DNA of 35,280 nt from Clostridia bacterium (lineage in GTDB: Bacteria > Bacillota > Clostridia > Oscillospirales > CAG-272), in contig JAFUPC010000049.1 of NCBI GenBank assembly GCA_017481495.1, positions 1-35,280 on the forward strand. Direction: 5' to 3'. The translations under genes and the position numbers were made by a program. The notes beneath the pieces are model-generated. The model made no database searches, was not told the DNA's origin, and was given only the letters and a program-made list of their open reading frames with translations. Position 1 is the stretch's first letter, and each line of letters opens with the position of its first letter. Of this stretch, positions 24,290 to 32,347 are shown piece by piece.

Positions 24290-24318
24290 TTGCATTCTGC
24301 TCCCATCTGTGATATAAT
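24290..24318 (+). promoter_or_regulatory. Promoter of the broken alpha/beta hydrolase gene
   Basis: TTGCAT (24290-24295) and TATAAT (24313-24318) with 17-bp spacing lie about 40 bp before the ATG at 24361. The promoter still looks intact. Confidence 0.75.
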
Positions 24319-24360
24319 TATAAATAAGATAATAAAGCTCCCAAAGAAAGGACCCCTGTC

Positions 24361-24846
24361 ATGGAAAACATCATTACCTATGAAACCCTGTCCTCATTTG
24401 CCCACACCAATGCTCCCATCGTAAAAACTCCCGTCCGCGGTATCGTGCTCGTGTTCAACGGGCTGGGATTTTCGTCGATGTTCAGCGAATACGACGATGA
24501 ATCGAAGCGGCTGGCGGATCTGGGGATTCGTCGTGTGATTCCGTACTACAACCCGTGGTGCTGGATGAATCGGCAGACAGTAGATTATGTGGATGAGCTG
24601 GTCGATGTGCTGACCGGAAAGTTTGACCTGCCGGACGATATTCCCGTGGTCGCAACGGGCGGCAGTATGGGCGGACAGTGTGCCCTTGTCTACTGCGCAT
24701 ATGCGCGTCGGACCCCCGCCGCGGGCACTGTGAACTGCCGGAAGCGGAACGCCGTCAGTACATGGACATCGCGGTCGATGCCATTCCGTAATTTTAACAC
24801 AATTTTTACACATCCAACGATTCCAGTTTATACGGAGATGGTATAA
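24361..24846 (+). pseudogene. Alpha/beta hydrolase with internal deletion and frameshift
   Basis: The N-terminal part is a normal alpha/beta hydrolase: RGIVLVFNGLGFSSMFSEYDDES, RVIPYYNPWCWMNRQTVDYVDEL, then the nucleophile elbow ATGGSMGGQCAL (GxSxG) near residues 98-109 and VYCAYARRTPAA. Directly after this (about 24720) the frame becomes unrelated (GTVNCRKRNAV...). In the -1 frame at the same point, however, GHCELPEAERRQYMDIAVDAIP reads to a TAA at 24789-24791, which looks like the true C-terminus with its catalytic His. About 100 codons between the two parts appear to be missing. The residual open frame (161 residues) runs on to 24846. It is most likely a pseudogene; an assembly deletion is the alternative. 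Confidence 0.7.
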
Positions 24847-24847
24847 T
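24839..24847 (+). promoter_or_regulatory. Extended -10 promoter for the metallo-beta-lactamase lipoprotein
   Basis: TGGTATAAT at 24839-24847 fits the TGnTATAAT extended -10 form. No good -35 box is seen. It overlaps the end of the degenerate hydrolase frame, 39 bp before the next start codon. Confidence 0.55.
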
Positions 24848-24885
24848 AATTCCAATTCCTGTCGGATAAAGGAGGAATCCGCCCA

Positions 24886-25734
24886 ATGTCCTGTGTGCAT
24901 CCCCGTCGATTGATCGCGGTCTGCTTGACTGCGATACTGCTCTTGTCTGTTTTTCTGCTGTCCGGTTGTACTGTGACCGCAGAACCGTCGCTGACTGTTA
25001 CCTTTTACAAAATCGGCAAAGCCGATGCCGCGCTTCTGTCTGTCACCGGAGAGGGCGGAACCCATTCTGTTCTCATCGACACCGGGGAATCCGACGATGC
25101 GCCGGAACTGATCGACAAGCTCCGCGATGCCGGTGTGGAGACGCTCGACTGTCTCATTCTGTCGCATTTTGACAAAGACCACATCGGCGGCTTTCCGTCT
25201 GTAATTGCCGAAATTCCGGCAGAACGCATTCTCCTGCCCGATTATGAGGGGACAGGGGAACCGTATGAAGCAATGCGGGAAACGCTTGCACAGTGCAGCG
25301 GTGCGGAAATTCTGACGGAGGACGTCACGTTTACGCTTGGGGATGCGCAGTTCACGGTCTCCGTGCCGCAGTGCGCGGAATACGAAAAGAAGCAGGACAA
25401 CAATTCCTCGCTTGCCGTCACTGTGACATATGGGCAGAACACCATGCTCTTTGCCGGGGATGCGGAAGCCGAACGGCAGGAGGAACTGATCGGTACGATG
25501 CCGGGTTCCGTGACGCTGTTGAAAGTACCGCATCACGGGGTGTGGAATAAGGGACTGGATACGTTCTTTGCCGCCACCTCACCCGTGTATGCCGTCATCA
25601 CCGACTCCGACAAAAATCCCGCCGAGCAGAAAACGCTTGATGCGTTGAACACGCTTGGAACACGGATTTATGAAACCCGAAACGGCGACATCCGCGCGGT
25701 CTTCACGCAGACAACTGTCACCGTAATGCAATAA
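24886..25734 (+). CDS. ComEC-like metallo-beta-lactamase lipoprotein
   Basis: The protein has 282 residues. It has a signal peptide and lipobox LLSGC with lipidated Cys28. The mature part is a metallo-beta-lactamase domain of the ComEC/Rec2 type: VTFYKIGKADAALL, SVLIDTGE, the metal motif LSHFDKDHIGG (HxxxDH with Phe-Asp-Lys between), DNNSSLAVTVTYG, MLFAGDAE and VPHHG. It matches the extracellular nuclease-like domain of ComEC but lacks the membrane channel, so it is an anchored surface hydrolase, perhaps acting on nucleic acid or a phosphodiester. AAAGGAGG lies 11 nt before the ATG at 24886. The GNAT gene follows after 14 nt. Confidence 0.88.
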   Translation: MSCVHPRRLIAVCLTAILLLSVFLLSGCTVTAEPSLTVTFYKIGKADAALLSVTGEGGTHSVLIDTGESDDAPELIDKLRDAGVETLDCLILSHFDKDHIGGFPSVIAEIPAERILLPDYEGTGEPYEAMRETLAQCSGAEILTEDVTFTLGDAQFTVSVPQCAEYEKKQDNNSSLAVTVTYGQNTMLFAGDAEAERQEELIGTMPGSVTLLKVPHHGVWNKGLDTFFAATSPVYAVITDSDKNPAEQKTLDALNTLGTRIYETRNGDIRAVFTQTTVTVMQ

Positions 25735-25748
25735 AAAAAGGAGTATCC

Positions 25749-26240
25749 ATGCAATCCTCATCCATTACCTACCGCACGGCGGAACGCCGTGACATTCCGG
25801 CGGTGCTTGCGCTTGTCCGCGCGCTTGCCGCCTACGAACATATGGAAGATGCCGTTGTCGCCACCGAAGCGCAGTATGAAGAATGGCTGTTTGAACGCCG
25901 TGTCGCAAGTGTCCTGCTTGCCTGCGACGGGGACGATGTCATCGGCATCGCGCTGTATTTCTACAATTTTTCCACCTGGCTCGGCCGTGGCGGAATCTAT
26001 CTGGAAGACCTGTTTGTCAGGCCCGAATACCGCGGACGGGGCATCGGTCAGGCGCTTCTGCGGGGACTGGCAAAACGTGCCGTTGCCGAGGGGTGCGGGC
26101 GCGTGGAATGGAGCTGTCTTGACTGGAACACGCCGTCCATTGAGTTTTACCGTGCGCAGGGTGCCGTTCCCATGGACGGATGGACGGTCTACCGTCTGAC
26201 TGGGGAAGCTCTGGAAACATTTGCGGAAGAGGAAAAATAA
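25749..26240 (+). CDS. GNAT acetyltransferase, diamine/spermidine acetyltransferase-like
   Basis: The protein has 163 residues. Motif A is VRPEYRGRGIGQALL (RxxGxG/A). The preceding YNFSTWLGRGGIYLEDLFV and the following EWSCLDWNTPSIEFYRAQGA match the SSAT-like subgroup of GNATs, whose members acetylate polyamines, thialysine or related amines. The acceptor here is not proven. AAAGGAG lies 6 nt before the ATG at 25749. Its stop overlaps the start of proC by one base (TAATG), so the two are translated from one message. Confidence 0.88.
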   Translation: MQSSSITYRTAERRDIPAVLALVRALAAYEHMEDAVVATEAQYEEWLFERRVASVLLACDGDDVIGIALYFYNFSTWLGRGGIYLEDLFVRPEYRGRGIGQALLRGLAKRAVAEGCGRVEWSCLDWNTPSIEFYRAQGAVPMDGWTVYRLTGEALETFAEEEK

Positions 26241-27061
26241 TGTCTGAAAACAAAAAACTCCATCTCGCGTTCATCGGCGCGGGAAACATGGCACAGGCGA
26301 TGATCGCAGGTCTGCTCCGCACGGGCGACGAAACCTTTACACTCGGCATTTCCAGCCGCACCCGCGCAAAATGCGAACCGCTCGCCGCATCCGGTGTGAC
26401 GGTATTTGAAACCAATGCCGATGCGGCGCGTTGGGCGGACATGATCGTGCTTGCGGTCAAGCCCCAGCAGTACGAAACGGTGCTCTCCGATTTGCGGAAT
26501 GCGGGAATTGGGGCGGGGAAAGTCTTCGTCTCGATCGCCGCGGGAGTCTCCTGCGCATCGGTCTGCCGGCAGCTTGGGGCGGAAGTCCCCGTTGTCCGCG
26601 CGATGCCGAACACCCCGATGCTCATGGGTATGGGCAGTACTGCTATCTCGCGCAACGCACTCGTCACGGACGATGTTTTCGCGGTAGCGGAGCGCATCTT
26701 TGCCGCATCCGGAAAAACGATGGTGTTGGAGGAAGACCGCATGAATGCCGTGATCGCGGCGACCGGTTCTGCACCCGCTTATCTCTATCTCATCATCAAA
26801 GCCATTAACGACGAAGCGCGGCGAGAGGGAGTCGATGCACCTGCCTTGCTTGAAAACATCTGTCAGATGGTGCGCGGTGCGGCGGAAATGGCGGAACATT
26901 CCCCCGACAACCTCGACACGCTGATCAAAAAAGTCTGCTCCCCTGGCGGAACGACCGAACGCGCGATGAACGTGCTTTATGAGCGCGGTCTTCCCGGCAT
27001 TCTCGCCGAAGCCATGCAGGCCTGCACCGACCGTGCGGAAGAGCTTGGCCGTCAGTATTGA
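26240..27061 (+). CDS. proC: Pyrroline-5-carboxylate reductase
   Basis: The protein has 273 residues from the ATG at 26240. It has the NADP-binding start FIGAGNMAQAMIAG (about 11-24), LAVKPQQ, VRAMPNTPMLMGMGST, ATGSAPAYLYLIIKA, and the signature CSPGGTTERAMNVL. It catalyses the last step of proline synthesis. A longer in-frame upstream region exists but lies inside the GNAT gene; the TAATG overlap and the AGAGG site favour 26240. No proA or proB is nearby. Confidence 0.95.
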   Translation: MSENKKLHLAFIGAGNMAQAMIAGLLRTGDETFTLGISSRTRAKCEPLAASGVTVFETNADAARWADMIVLAVKPQQYETVLSDLRNAGIGAGKVFVSIAAGVSCASVCRQLGAEVPVVRAMPNTPMLMGMGSTAISRNALVTDDVFAVAERIFAASGKTMVLEEDRMNAVIAATGSAPAYLYLIIKAINDEARREGVDAPALLENICQMVRGAAEMAEHSPDNLDTLIKKVCSPGGTTERAMNVLYERGLPGILAEAMQACTDRAEELGRQY

Positions 27062-27088
27062 CAGGTAAGTCTGAACCTTGACATCCCC

Positions 27089-27118
27089 GTCATGTTTTCC
27101 GCCTGTCCTCCATATACT
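27089..27118 (+). promoter_or_regulatory. Possible sigma-E (mother-cell) promoter
   Basis: GTCATGTT (27089-27096) and CATATACT (27111-27118) are separated by 14 bp, resembling the sigma-E pattern (ATATT-type -35, CATACAnT-type -10). The next start codon is 40 bp downstream. Confidence 0.45.
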
Positions 27119-27158
27119 GGTAAAAAAATACCGGAAAAAAACAACGGAGGACAGATGT

Positions 27159-27851
27159 ATGAACCGTACAAAGGAACAAACCACATCCCGCGGACAGGCA
27201 CGCGGGCAGCATTCCGGCGAGACCGAAACACCGCTCGCCCTGTTTGCATCCGGCATGAAACGGTATGCACTTGCCGGCACAGCACAGGCGAAAACGCTTG
27301 CAAAGCTTGCGGCGGCGGCAGGTGTGGGAATTGTTATCGGCGTGTTTTGCTACTGGTATCTCGGTACATCTGCCGACCGGGAACTGCTGATGGAAGATTA
27401 TACGCATCTGCGGGCATTTGTGTCTTATGAATCGGTGCGCGATTATGCCGTGTTCTTTTCCGACTGGTTCTGTCATCATGCGGTGTGGCTGTTCTGCGTG
27501 CTCCCGCTTGCCCTGACGGTCTATCCGGGATGCTTCTGCGCACTTTTGTGCGCGGCGCGGGGCATGACGGCGGGGTTTTCGGTCTGCACGGTCAGCGGCG
27601 GATTTTCGCTGTTTACTGTCTATTACGCCGCGGCGCAGGGGGCGTTGTGTGTCTTTCTTTTGATGGCGTGTGCCAAAGGTGTGGCATATGCTGGGTACCG
27701 CCGTGCTCTGCCGCGCACAGGACACAGACAGTTCTCCCTTGTGTGGCTCTGCGGGGATCTTTCTCCCATGCTGTGCGGAATCTTGTTTGCCGCCGCCGCG
27801 CAGATGACGGGAATGCTGCTTGTGTCTGCGGTCTGCTGCTTTTTTGTGTAA
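27159..27851 (+). CDS. Multi-pass membrane protein, SpoIIM-like
   Basis: The protein has 230 residues. GGAGG lies 8 nt before the ATG at 27159. After a charged 45-residue N-terminus there is one membrane helix (AAAAGVGIVIGVFCYWYL), a hydrophilic loop, then about four more helices (including HAVWLFCVLPLALTVYPGCF and TVYYAAAQGALCVFLLMAC) and a C-terminal helix. The arrangement and length resemble stage II sporulation protein M, which helps drive engulfment, but I see no diagnostic motif. The sigma-E-like promoter upstream is consistent with this. It follows proC by 97 nt and precedes a DUF624 gene by 34 nt. Confidence 0.6.
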   Translation: MNRTKEQTTSRGQARGQHSGETETPLALFASGMKRYALAGTAQAKTLAKLAAAAGVGIVIGVFCYWYLGTSADRELLMEDYTHLRAFVSYESVRDYAVFFSDWFCHHAVWLFCVLPLALTVYPGCFCALLCAARGMTAGFSVCTVSGGFSLFTVYYAAAQGALCVFLLMACAKGVAYAGYRRALPRTGHRQFSLVWLCGDLSPMLCGILFAAAAQMTGMLLVSAVCCFFV

Positions 27852-27885
27852 ATAAATTCAAATCAAAATAAAAAGGAATCACAAA

Positions 27886-28902
27886 ATGTCCAATCGAAAC
27901 AACTTCCGGGATTACCGGAAACAGAACAAAAAGAAAACCTTCAACCTGTACGAAATGTTCCAGGGCGGTGTTGACGGCAAGGGTGTTAAGAAAGAGGACA
28001 AAATTACCGATTTCAACGTCATCAACTTCTTCAAGCTCTACATCCGCAACTTCGGCAAGATCATTCAGCTGAACCTGTTGTTTTTGTTCGGCAACTTTCC
28101 GATTCTGTTCTACCTGTTCGCGCGCTCCGGCAATCTGAGCATTAAAAGTCTCACCTCGGCGAACATTCTGAACAACTCGTTCCACGGTGTCATGCTCGGC
28201 GGAAACCTCACGCCCGTGACCGCCGCGCTGAACGGGGTGCTTGGCTACCGCACCATCAATTATGTCCCGACAACGGCGACCTATGTCTGCATGGCGCTGA
28301 CGGTGCTGGTCATTTTCACGTTCGGATTTGTCAACGTCGGCTCAGCGTATGTCATGCGCAACATCGTCAAAGGGGAACCGATCTTCCTTCTGAGCGACTT
28401 CTTCTACGCCATCCGCCGCAACTGGAAGCAGGCACTGGTCTTCGGCATTCTCGACTGTCTGTTCTGCGTTGTCATCGTTTACGACGTGATTTTCTTCTAT
28501 TATAATATCGGCTCGTTTTTCAACAACGTCTGCTTCTATATGAGTCTGTTCCTGGCGTTTTTGTATTTCGTCATGCGATTCTACATCTACCCGATGATGG
28601 TGACGTTTGACCTGTCGATCTTCAAAATGATCAAGAACGCATTCATCTTTGCTCTGCTCGGCATCAAGCGCAATCTGCTGGCGGTCGTCGGCATGGTTCT
28701 GTTTGTACTTTTGTGCTACGGTCTGCTTCTGACCTACGCACCGCTCGGTCTGCTCACGCCCATTCTGCTGATTTTCGGCACCTGTGCATTCATGGCGATC
28801 TACGCCGCCTATCCGAAGATCAAGGCTGTGATGATCGACCCGTACTACAAAGAGGAAGAACCAGAGGACGACATTGAGCCGGTGTTCAGGGATATGGGCT
28901 AA
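27886..28902 (+). CDS. DUF624 (YesL-like) membrane protein
   Basis: The protein has 338 residues. After a Lys-rich N-terminus, the segment VINFFKLYIRNFGKIIQLNLLF followed by LFGNFPILFYLF is typical of DUF624/YesL. About six membrane helices follow, with the conserved GSAYVMRNIVKGEPIFLLSDFFYAIRRNWKQAL region in the middle (quoted in part). The C-terminus is acidic. YesL-type proteins are often found next to sugar transport genes; their function is unknown. AAAAAGGA lies 10 nt before the ATG. The 2-hydroxyacid dehydrogenase starts 35 nt after its stop. Confidence 0.85.
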   Translation: MSNRNNFRDYRKQNKKKTFNLYEMFQGGVDGKGVKKEDKITDFNVINFFKLYIRNFGKIIQLNLLFLFGNFPILFYLFARSGNLSIKSLTSANILNNSFHGVMLGGNLTPVTAALNGVLGYRTINYVPTTATYVCMALTVLVIFTFGFVNVGSAYVMRNIVKGEPIFLLSDFFYAIRRNWKQALVFGILDCLFCVVIVYDVIFFYYNIGSFFNNVCFYMSLFLAFLYFVMRFYIYPMMVTFDLSIFKMIKNAFIFALLGIKRNLLAVVGMVLFVLLCYGLLLTYAPLGLLTPILLIFGTCAFMAIYAAYPKIKAVMIDPYYKEEEPEDDIEPVFRDMG

Positions 28903-28937
28903 TATTTGAATTTTCTTTGGAAAGGATATATGACATT

Positions 28938-29942
28938 ATGAAAAAAGCGGTGTTTATGACCGGGAACAAAGCCGGGATCGCAAATGCGTATGCAGAAGAA
29001 CTGCGTGCGAAGATGGCGGAGACGTATGAATTTCTGCCGGAGATCTACACGATGAAGGAAGATGCGGGGGAAGACCTGTCTGCGCTTGCGGATGTGGAGG
29101 TCATTTTCTCGACGTGGGGTATGCCCGCACTCACGGAGGAGCAGATCCGCACGGTACTGCCGAATCTGAAAGCGGTCTTTTACGGCGCGGGAAGTGTACA
29201 GGCATTTGCCAGACCCTTCCTTGCGTGCGGCGTGGCGGTATTTTCCGCGTGGGCGGCGAATGCGGTTCCCGTGGCGGAGGTCACGGTGGCGGAGATCATT
29301 CTCGCAAACAAAGGCTATTATCAGCGGATGCAGTATGAAGACGGTGCGTGGACAAACCACAATATGAAAAACGCGCCCTTGGGCAACTACAACACCAACG
29401 TCGGCATCATCGGCGCGGGCATGATCGGAAAACTCGTCATTGAAATGCTCCGTGCGTACAAGCTGAATGTGTATGTGTTCGACCCGTTCCTGCCCGACGA
29501 AAAGGCGGCGGCGATGGGCGTAACCAAAGTGGAAAACCTGCCCGAGCTGTTTGCGACGTGCCATGTCATTTCCAACCACCTTGCCAACAATCCGCAGACG
29601 GTCGGCATGATCAACAAAGAATGCTTTGACCGCATGATGCCGTCCGCTGTGTTCATCAACACCGGTCGTGGCGCGCAGGTCGTGGAAGCGGACATGATTG
29701 CTGCGCTGAAAGAATGCCCCGAACGTGTGGCGCTGCTCGACGTCACGATGCCCGAACCGCCCGTCGCCGGCTCCGAGATGTACAAGATGCGCAACATCAT
29801 CCTGACCCCCCATCTCGCCGGTTCCATCGGATGGGAAGTCCAACGGATGGGACAGTATATGTATGAAGAATCCCTGCGTTGGCTTGCAGGGGAGGACACG
29901 CCGTGGCGCGTGAGTGAAAAAATGCTGGAAACGATGGCGTAA
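28938..29942 (+). CDS. D-isomer-specific 2-hydroxyacid dehydrogenase
   Basis: The protein has 334 residues from the ATG at 28938 (MKKAVFMTGNKAG). The nucleotide-binding domain is clear: NVGIIGAGMIGKLV (GxGxxG) and VYVFDPF with the Asp that selects NAD. The catalytic residues are in INTGRGAQV (Arg), MPEPPV (Glu) and LTPHLAGS (His). It interconverts a 2-oxo acid and a D-2-hydroxy acid. A TTG at 28917 would add seven residues, but AAAGGA lies between, so 28938 is preferred. It is the first gene of the redox series. Confidence 0.88.
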   Translation: MKKAVFMTGNKAGIANAYAEELRAKMAETYEFLPEIYTMKEDAGEDLSALADVEVIFSTWGMPALTEEQIRTVLPNLKAVFYGAGSVQAFARPFLACGVAVFSAWAANAVPVAEVTVAEIILANKGYYQRMQYEDGAWTNHNMKNAPLGNYNTNVGIIGAGMIGKLVIEMLRAYKLNVYVFDPFLPDEKAAAMGVTKVENLPELFATCHVISNHLANNPQTVGMINKECFDRMMPSAVFINTGRGAQVVEADMIAALKECPERVALLDVTMPEPPVAGSEMYKMRNIILTPHLAGSIGWEVQRMGQYMYEESLRWLAGEDTPWRVSEKMLETMA

Positions 29943-29982
29943 CAGCTGCCGGACCAGGACTGCATAAGGAGTAAAAAGACAA

Positions 29983-30741
29983 ATGTTTATACCCGGACTC
30001 GTATCCGTTACCTACCGCCCGATGACCCCGGCGGAGATCATTTTTGCCGCACGCCATGCGGGACTTTCCGCCATTGAATGGGGCGGCGATGTCCATGTCC
30101 CCCACGGGGATACCCGCCGTGCAACGCTGGTGGGCGGCATGACCCGCGGCGCGTGCCTGTTCCCGCTGTCCTATGGGACGTATTACCATGCGGGCACCTA
30201 CGGCGACGACTACCGCGCGGAAATGCTGCGCTGTATCGAAACCGCCGACGACCTCGGCACGCCGAATCTGCGTCTGTGGGCAGGGAAGAAAAATTCCGAA
30301 GATGTGACCCCGGAGGCGCGTGCGGCACTCGTTTCCGAGCTGCGTGAATGCGCACGGCTGGCGGCTTGCCGCGGAAAGAAGATCTCGTTTGAATATCACC
30401 AGAATACCCTGACGAACAAAGCACCATCCGCGGTACAGCTGATCGAGGAGATCGGAATGCCGAACGTGACCTTGTACTGGCAGCCCAATCAGTTCGTTTC
30501 GTTTGAACAGAACATCGAAAACCTGAAGCTCGTTCTGCCGTATGTGTCCAATGTCCATGTGTTCGCATGGAAAGAACGCGACCGCTTCCTGCTTTCCGAG
30601 CATGAGACGATGTGGCGCACCTACCTTGACATTCTGTCGTCCGACGGAAAAGAACACGGTCTTCTGATGGAATTTGTGCCGCACGATGACCCGGCACTGC
30701 TGGATTCCGAAGCCGCGACCCTGCTTTCCTGGATCAAATAA
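29983..30741 (+). CDS. Sugar phosphate isomerase/epimerase-like TIM-barrel protein
   Basis: The protein has 252 residues. It has the AP-endonuclease-2 type barrel: AARHAGLSAIEWGGDVHVP at the N-terminus, MLRCIETADDLGTPNLRLWAG, KKISFEYHQN with a Glu and His for metal, LYWQPNQF, NVHVFAW and LMEFVPHD. Such enzymes epimerise or isomerise sugars, sugar acids or inositols using a divalent metal. GGAG lies 8-12 nt before the ATG. It starts 40 nt after the dehydrogenase and ends 18 nt before the OYE gene. Confidence 0.85.
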   Translation: MFIPGLVSVTYRPMTPAEIIFAARHAGLSAIEWGGDVHVPHGDTRRATLVGGMTRGACLFPLSYGTYYHAGTYGDDYRAEMLRCIETADDLGTPNLRLWAGKKNSEDVTPEARAALVSELRECARLAACRGKKISFEYHQNTLTNKAPSAVQLIEEIGMPNVTLYWQPNQFVSFEQNIENLKLVLPYVSNVHVFAWKERDRFLLSEHETMWRTYLDILSSDGKEHGLLMEFVPHDDPALLDSEAATLLSWIK

Positions 30742-30759
30742 GAAAGGATTTTCAAGACA

Positions 30760-32076
30760 ATGGCAACCTATCCGTTCAATTATCATACCTTAGACGACCT
30801 CCGTACCGCCATTGAAGCACAGCATCTGCAGATTCCCGTTTCCGAAGACCTGTCTGTTCTGTCGGAGAGTATCCCGCTCGGCACATCCGGCGTGACACTT
30901 GACAATCGTCTCATCGTACACCCGATGGAGGGCTTTGACACGACCGAGGATGGCGCGCCGACCGAGCTGACGATGCGCCGTTATGACCGGTTTGCCGAAA
31001 GCGGTGCTTCCATGGGATGGAGCGAAGCGATCGCTGTCTGTCTGGAGGGACGCTCCAACGCGCACCAGATGATGATCACAAAGGACAATCTGGATGCTTA
31101 CAAGCGCATGGTCGATTCGTTCCACGAAAAATCCGGCGGCAAGCCGATCATCGCGCAGATGACGCATTCCGGCCGTTTTTCCGCACCCGAGGGAACACTG
31201 CACCCGCTGGTGCTTTACAAAAATCCGCTGTTTGACAAAACCAAGTTCCACGACATCGACGAAATTCCCGTCGTGACCGACGAATATCTCGACACCCTGC
31301 CCGAAAAGTACCACAACGCGGCAGAGCTTGCCGTGGAAGCCGGTTTTGATGGCATTGATGTCAAAGCCTGCCACAAATATCTGCTCGGCGAAACGCTTGC
31401 GGCATACGAACGCGAGGGCAGATACGGCGGAAGCTTTGAAAATCGCACGCGCCTGTTCCGCGGCATCATCAAGGACACGGCGGAATCGTTCGGAAACAAA
31501 GCGTTCCTTGCTTCCCGCTTCAATCTGTACGATGCGATGGAATATCCCTACGGCTTCGGCTGCTCGCGGGACGATTACATGGTTCCCGATTTTGAGGAGA
31601 TCTCCCGCCTTGTCACAGAAATGGAGAATCTCGGCATCTCCTGCATCAACATTACGATGGGAACACCGTACCTGACCCCCCACATCAACCGTCCGCACAC
31701 CAACGGCGGCGTGATCCCGGAAGATCCGCTCATCGGATGCGACCGCATGATCAAGTACACGGCAGAGCTGCAGAAGCGGTTCCCGAAGATCGCCATCGTC
31801 GGCGCAGGCTACTCGTTCTTCCGAGAATTTGCCCCGTATGTCGCCGCCGGCGCCATCAAGTCCGGCATGACCACGCTGGTCGGATTCGGTCGCATGGCAT
31901 TCGCATATCCCGATTTCGCGACCGCGATGATGAACGGCACGTTTGACAAATCGAAGTCCTGCATCACCTGCTCCAAGTGTACCGAGCTGATGCGCACCCA
32001 TCACAGCACCGGATGTCCCATCCGCGACCAGGAGATCTATCTGCCGCTGTACAGAAAGTACTGTCAGGGGAAATAA
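30760..32076 (+). CDS. NADH:flavin oxidoreductase, Old Yellow Enzyme family with Fe-S site
   Basis: The protein has 438 residues. The FMN barrel is seen in LIVHPMEGFDTT, QMTHSGRFSAPEG, AGFDGIDVKACHKYLLGET and GRYGGSFENRTRLFRGII. Near residues 401-419 is a cluster CITCSKC...GC (Cx2Cx2Cx11C) like the 4Fe-4S site of FadH-type OYEs. The usual HxxH/HxxN pair is KACH here. It lacks the C-terminal FAD/NAD(P)H domain found in FadH and in daidzein reductase, so electrons must come from another protein. It reduces activated C=C bonds. AAAGGA precedes the ATG by 11 nt. A terminator follows. Confidence 0.9.
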   Translation: MATYPFNYHTLDDLRTAIEAQHLQIPVSEDLSVLSESIPLGTSGVTLDNRLIVHPMEGFDTTEDGAPTELTMRRYDRFAESGASMGWSEAIAVCLEGRSNAHQMMITKDNLDAYKRMVDSFHEKSGGKPIIAQMTHSGRFSAPEGTLHPLVLYKNPLFDKTKFHDIDEIPVVTDEYLDTLPEKYHNAAELAVEAGFDGIDVKACHKYLLGETLAAYEREGRYGGSFENRTRLFRGIIKDTAESFGNKAFLASRFNLYDAMEYPYGFGCSRDDYMVPDFEEISRLVTEMENLGISCINITMGTPYLTPHINRPHTNGGVIPEDPLIGCDRMIKYTAELQKRFPKIAIVGAGYSFFREFAPYVAAGAIKSGMTTLVGFGRMAFAYPDFATAMMNGTFDKSKSCITCSKCTELMRTHHSTGCPIRDQEIYLPLYRKYCQGK

Positions 32077-32100
32077 AACGCACGAATATCCCACCTCCGT

Positions 32101-32141
32101 CGTGAATGTCGTCGTAAAAGCGGCATTCACGGTAATTTTTT
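32101..32141 (+). terminator. Terminator after the Old Yellow Enzyme gene
   Basis: CGTGAATG (32101-32108) pairs with CATTCACG (32124-32131), extended by two further base pairs inside, followed by GTAATTTTTT. It would split the redox series into two transcripts or act as a leaky terminator. Confidence 0.8.
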
Positions 32142-32345
32142 CAAAAACATCAATAGCCGATTGCAAATCTCTTTGCTCCCACCGCCCATAGGGCGGTATA
32201 TAAATAAATTGCGTCGCTCGGACGGGTTTCCAGGCCGAGAAGACACCTTCAAAGCGACCAAAGGGAGCCATCGGGCTGCGTCAGCCCGATGGAACCGATT
32301 GCAAAACGGAGTTTTACAATCGACTACACCGAAAGGAACATCATA
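32142..32345 (+). promoter_or_regulatory. Highly structured region upstream of the SDR gene
   Basis: In order it contains GCAAA/TTTGC (32163-32176), ACCGCCC/GGGCGGT, CTCGG/CCGAG enclosed by GTCGC/GCGAC, a perfect 10-bp stem CCATCGGGCT/AGCCCGATGG, and CGATTG/CAATCG with AAAAC/GTTTT inside. The 10-bp stem is preceded by an AAAGGGAG. No convincing promoter is visible. It may be a structured leader or a relative of the intercistronic elements seen at 4917-7928. Confidence 0.45.
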
Positions 32346-32347
32346 GT

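Noticed and set aside
27078..27083. TTGACA after proC as a sigma-A -35 box
   Set aside because: No -10 box lies at 16-19 bp; the nearest candidate (TATACT) is 29 bp away. The sigma-E reading of the region fits better.
28917..28937. TTG start for the 2-hydroxyacid dehydrogenase
   Set aside because: The ribosome binding site AAAGGA lies inside this stretch and points to the ATG at 28938.
30790..32271. Minus-strand open frame of 493 codons
   Set aside because: It is antisense to the Old Yellow Enzyme gene, which has clear family motifs.
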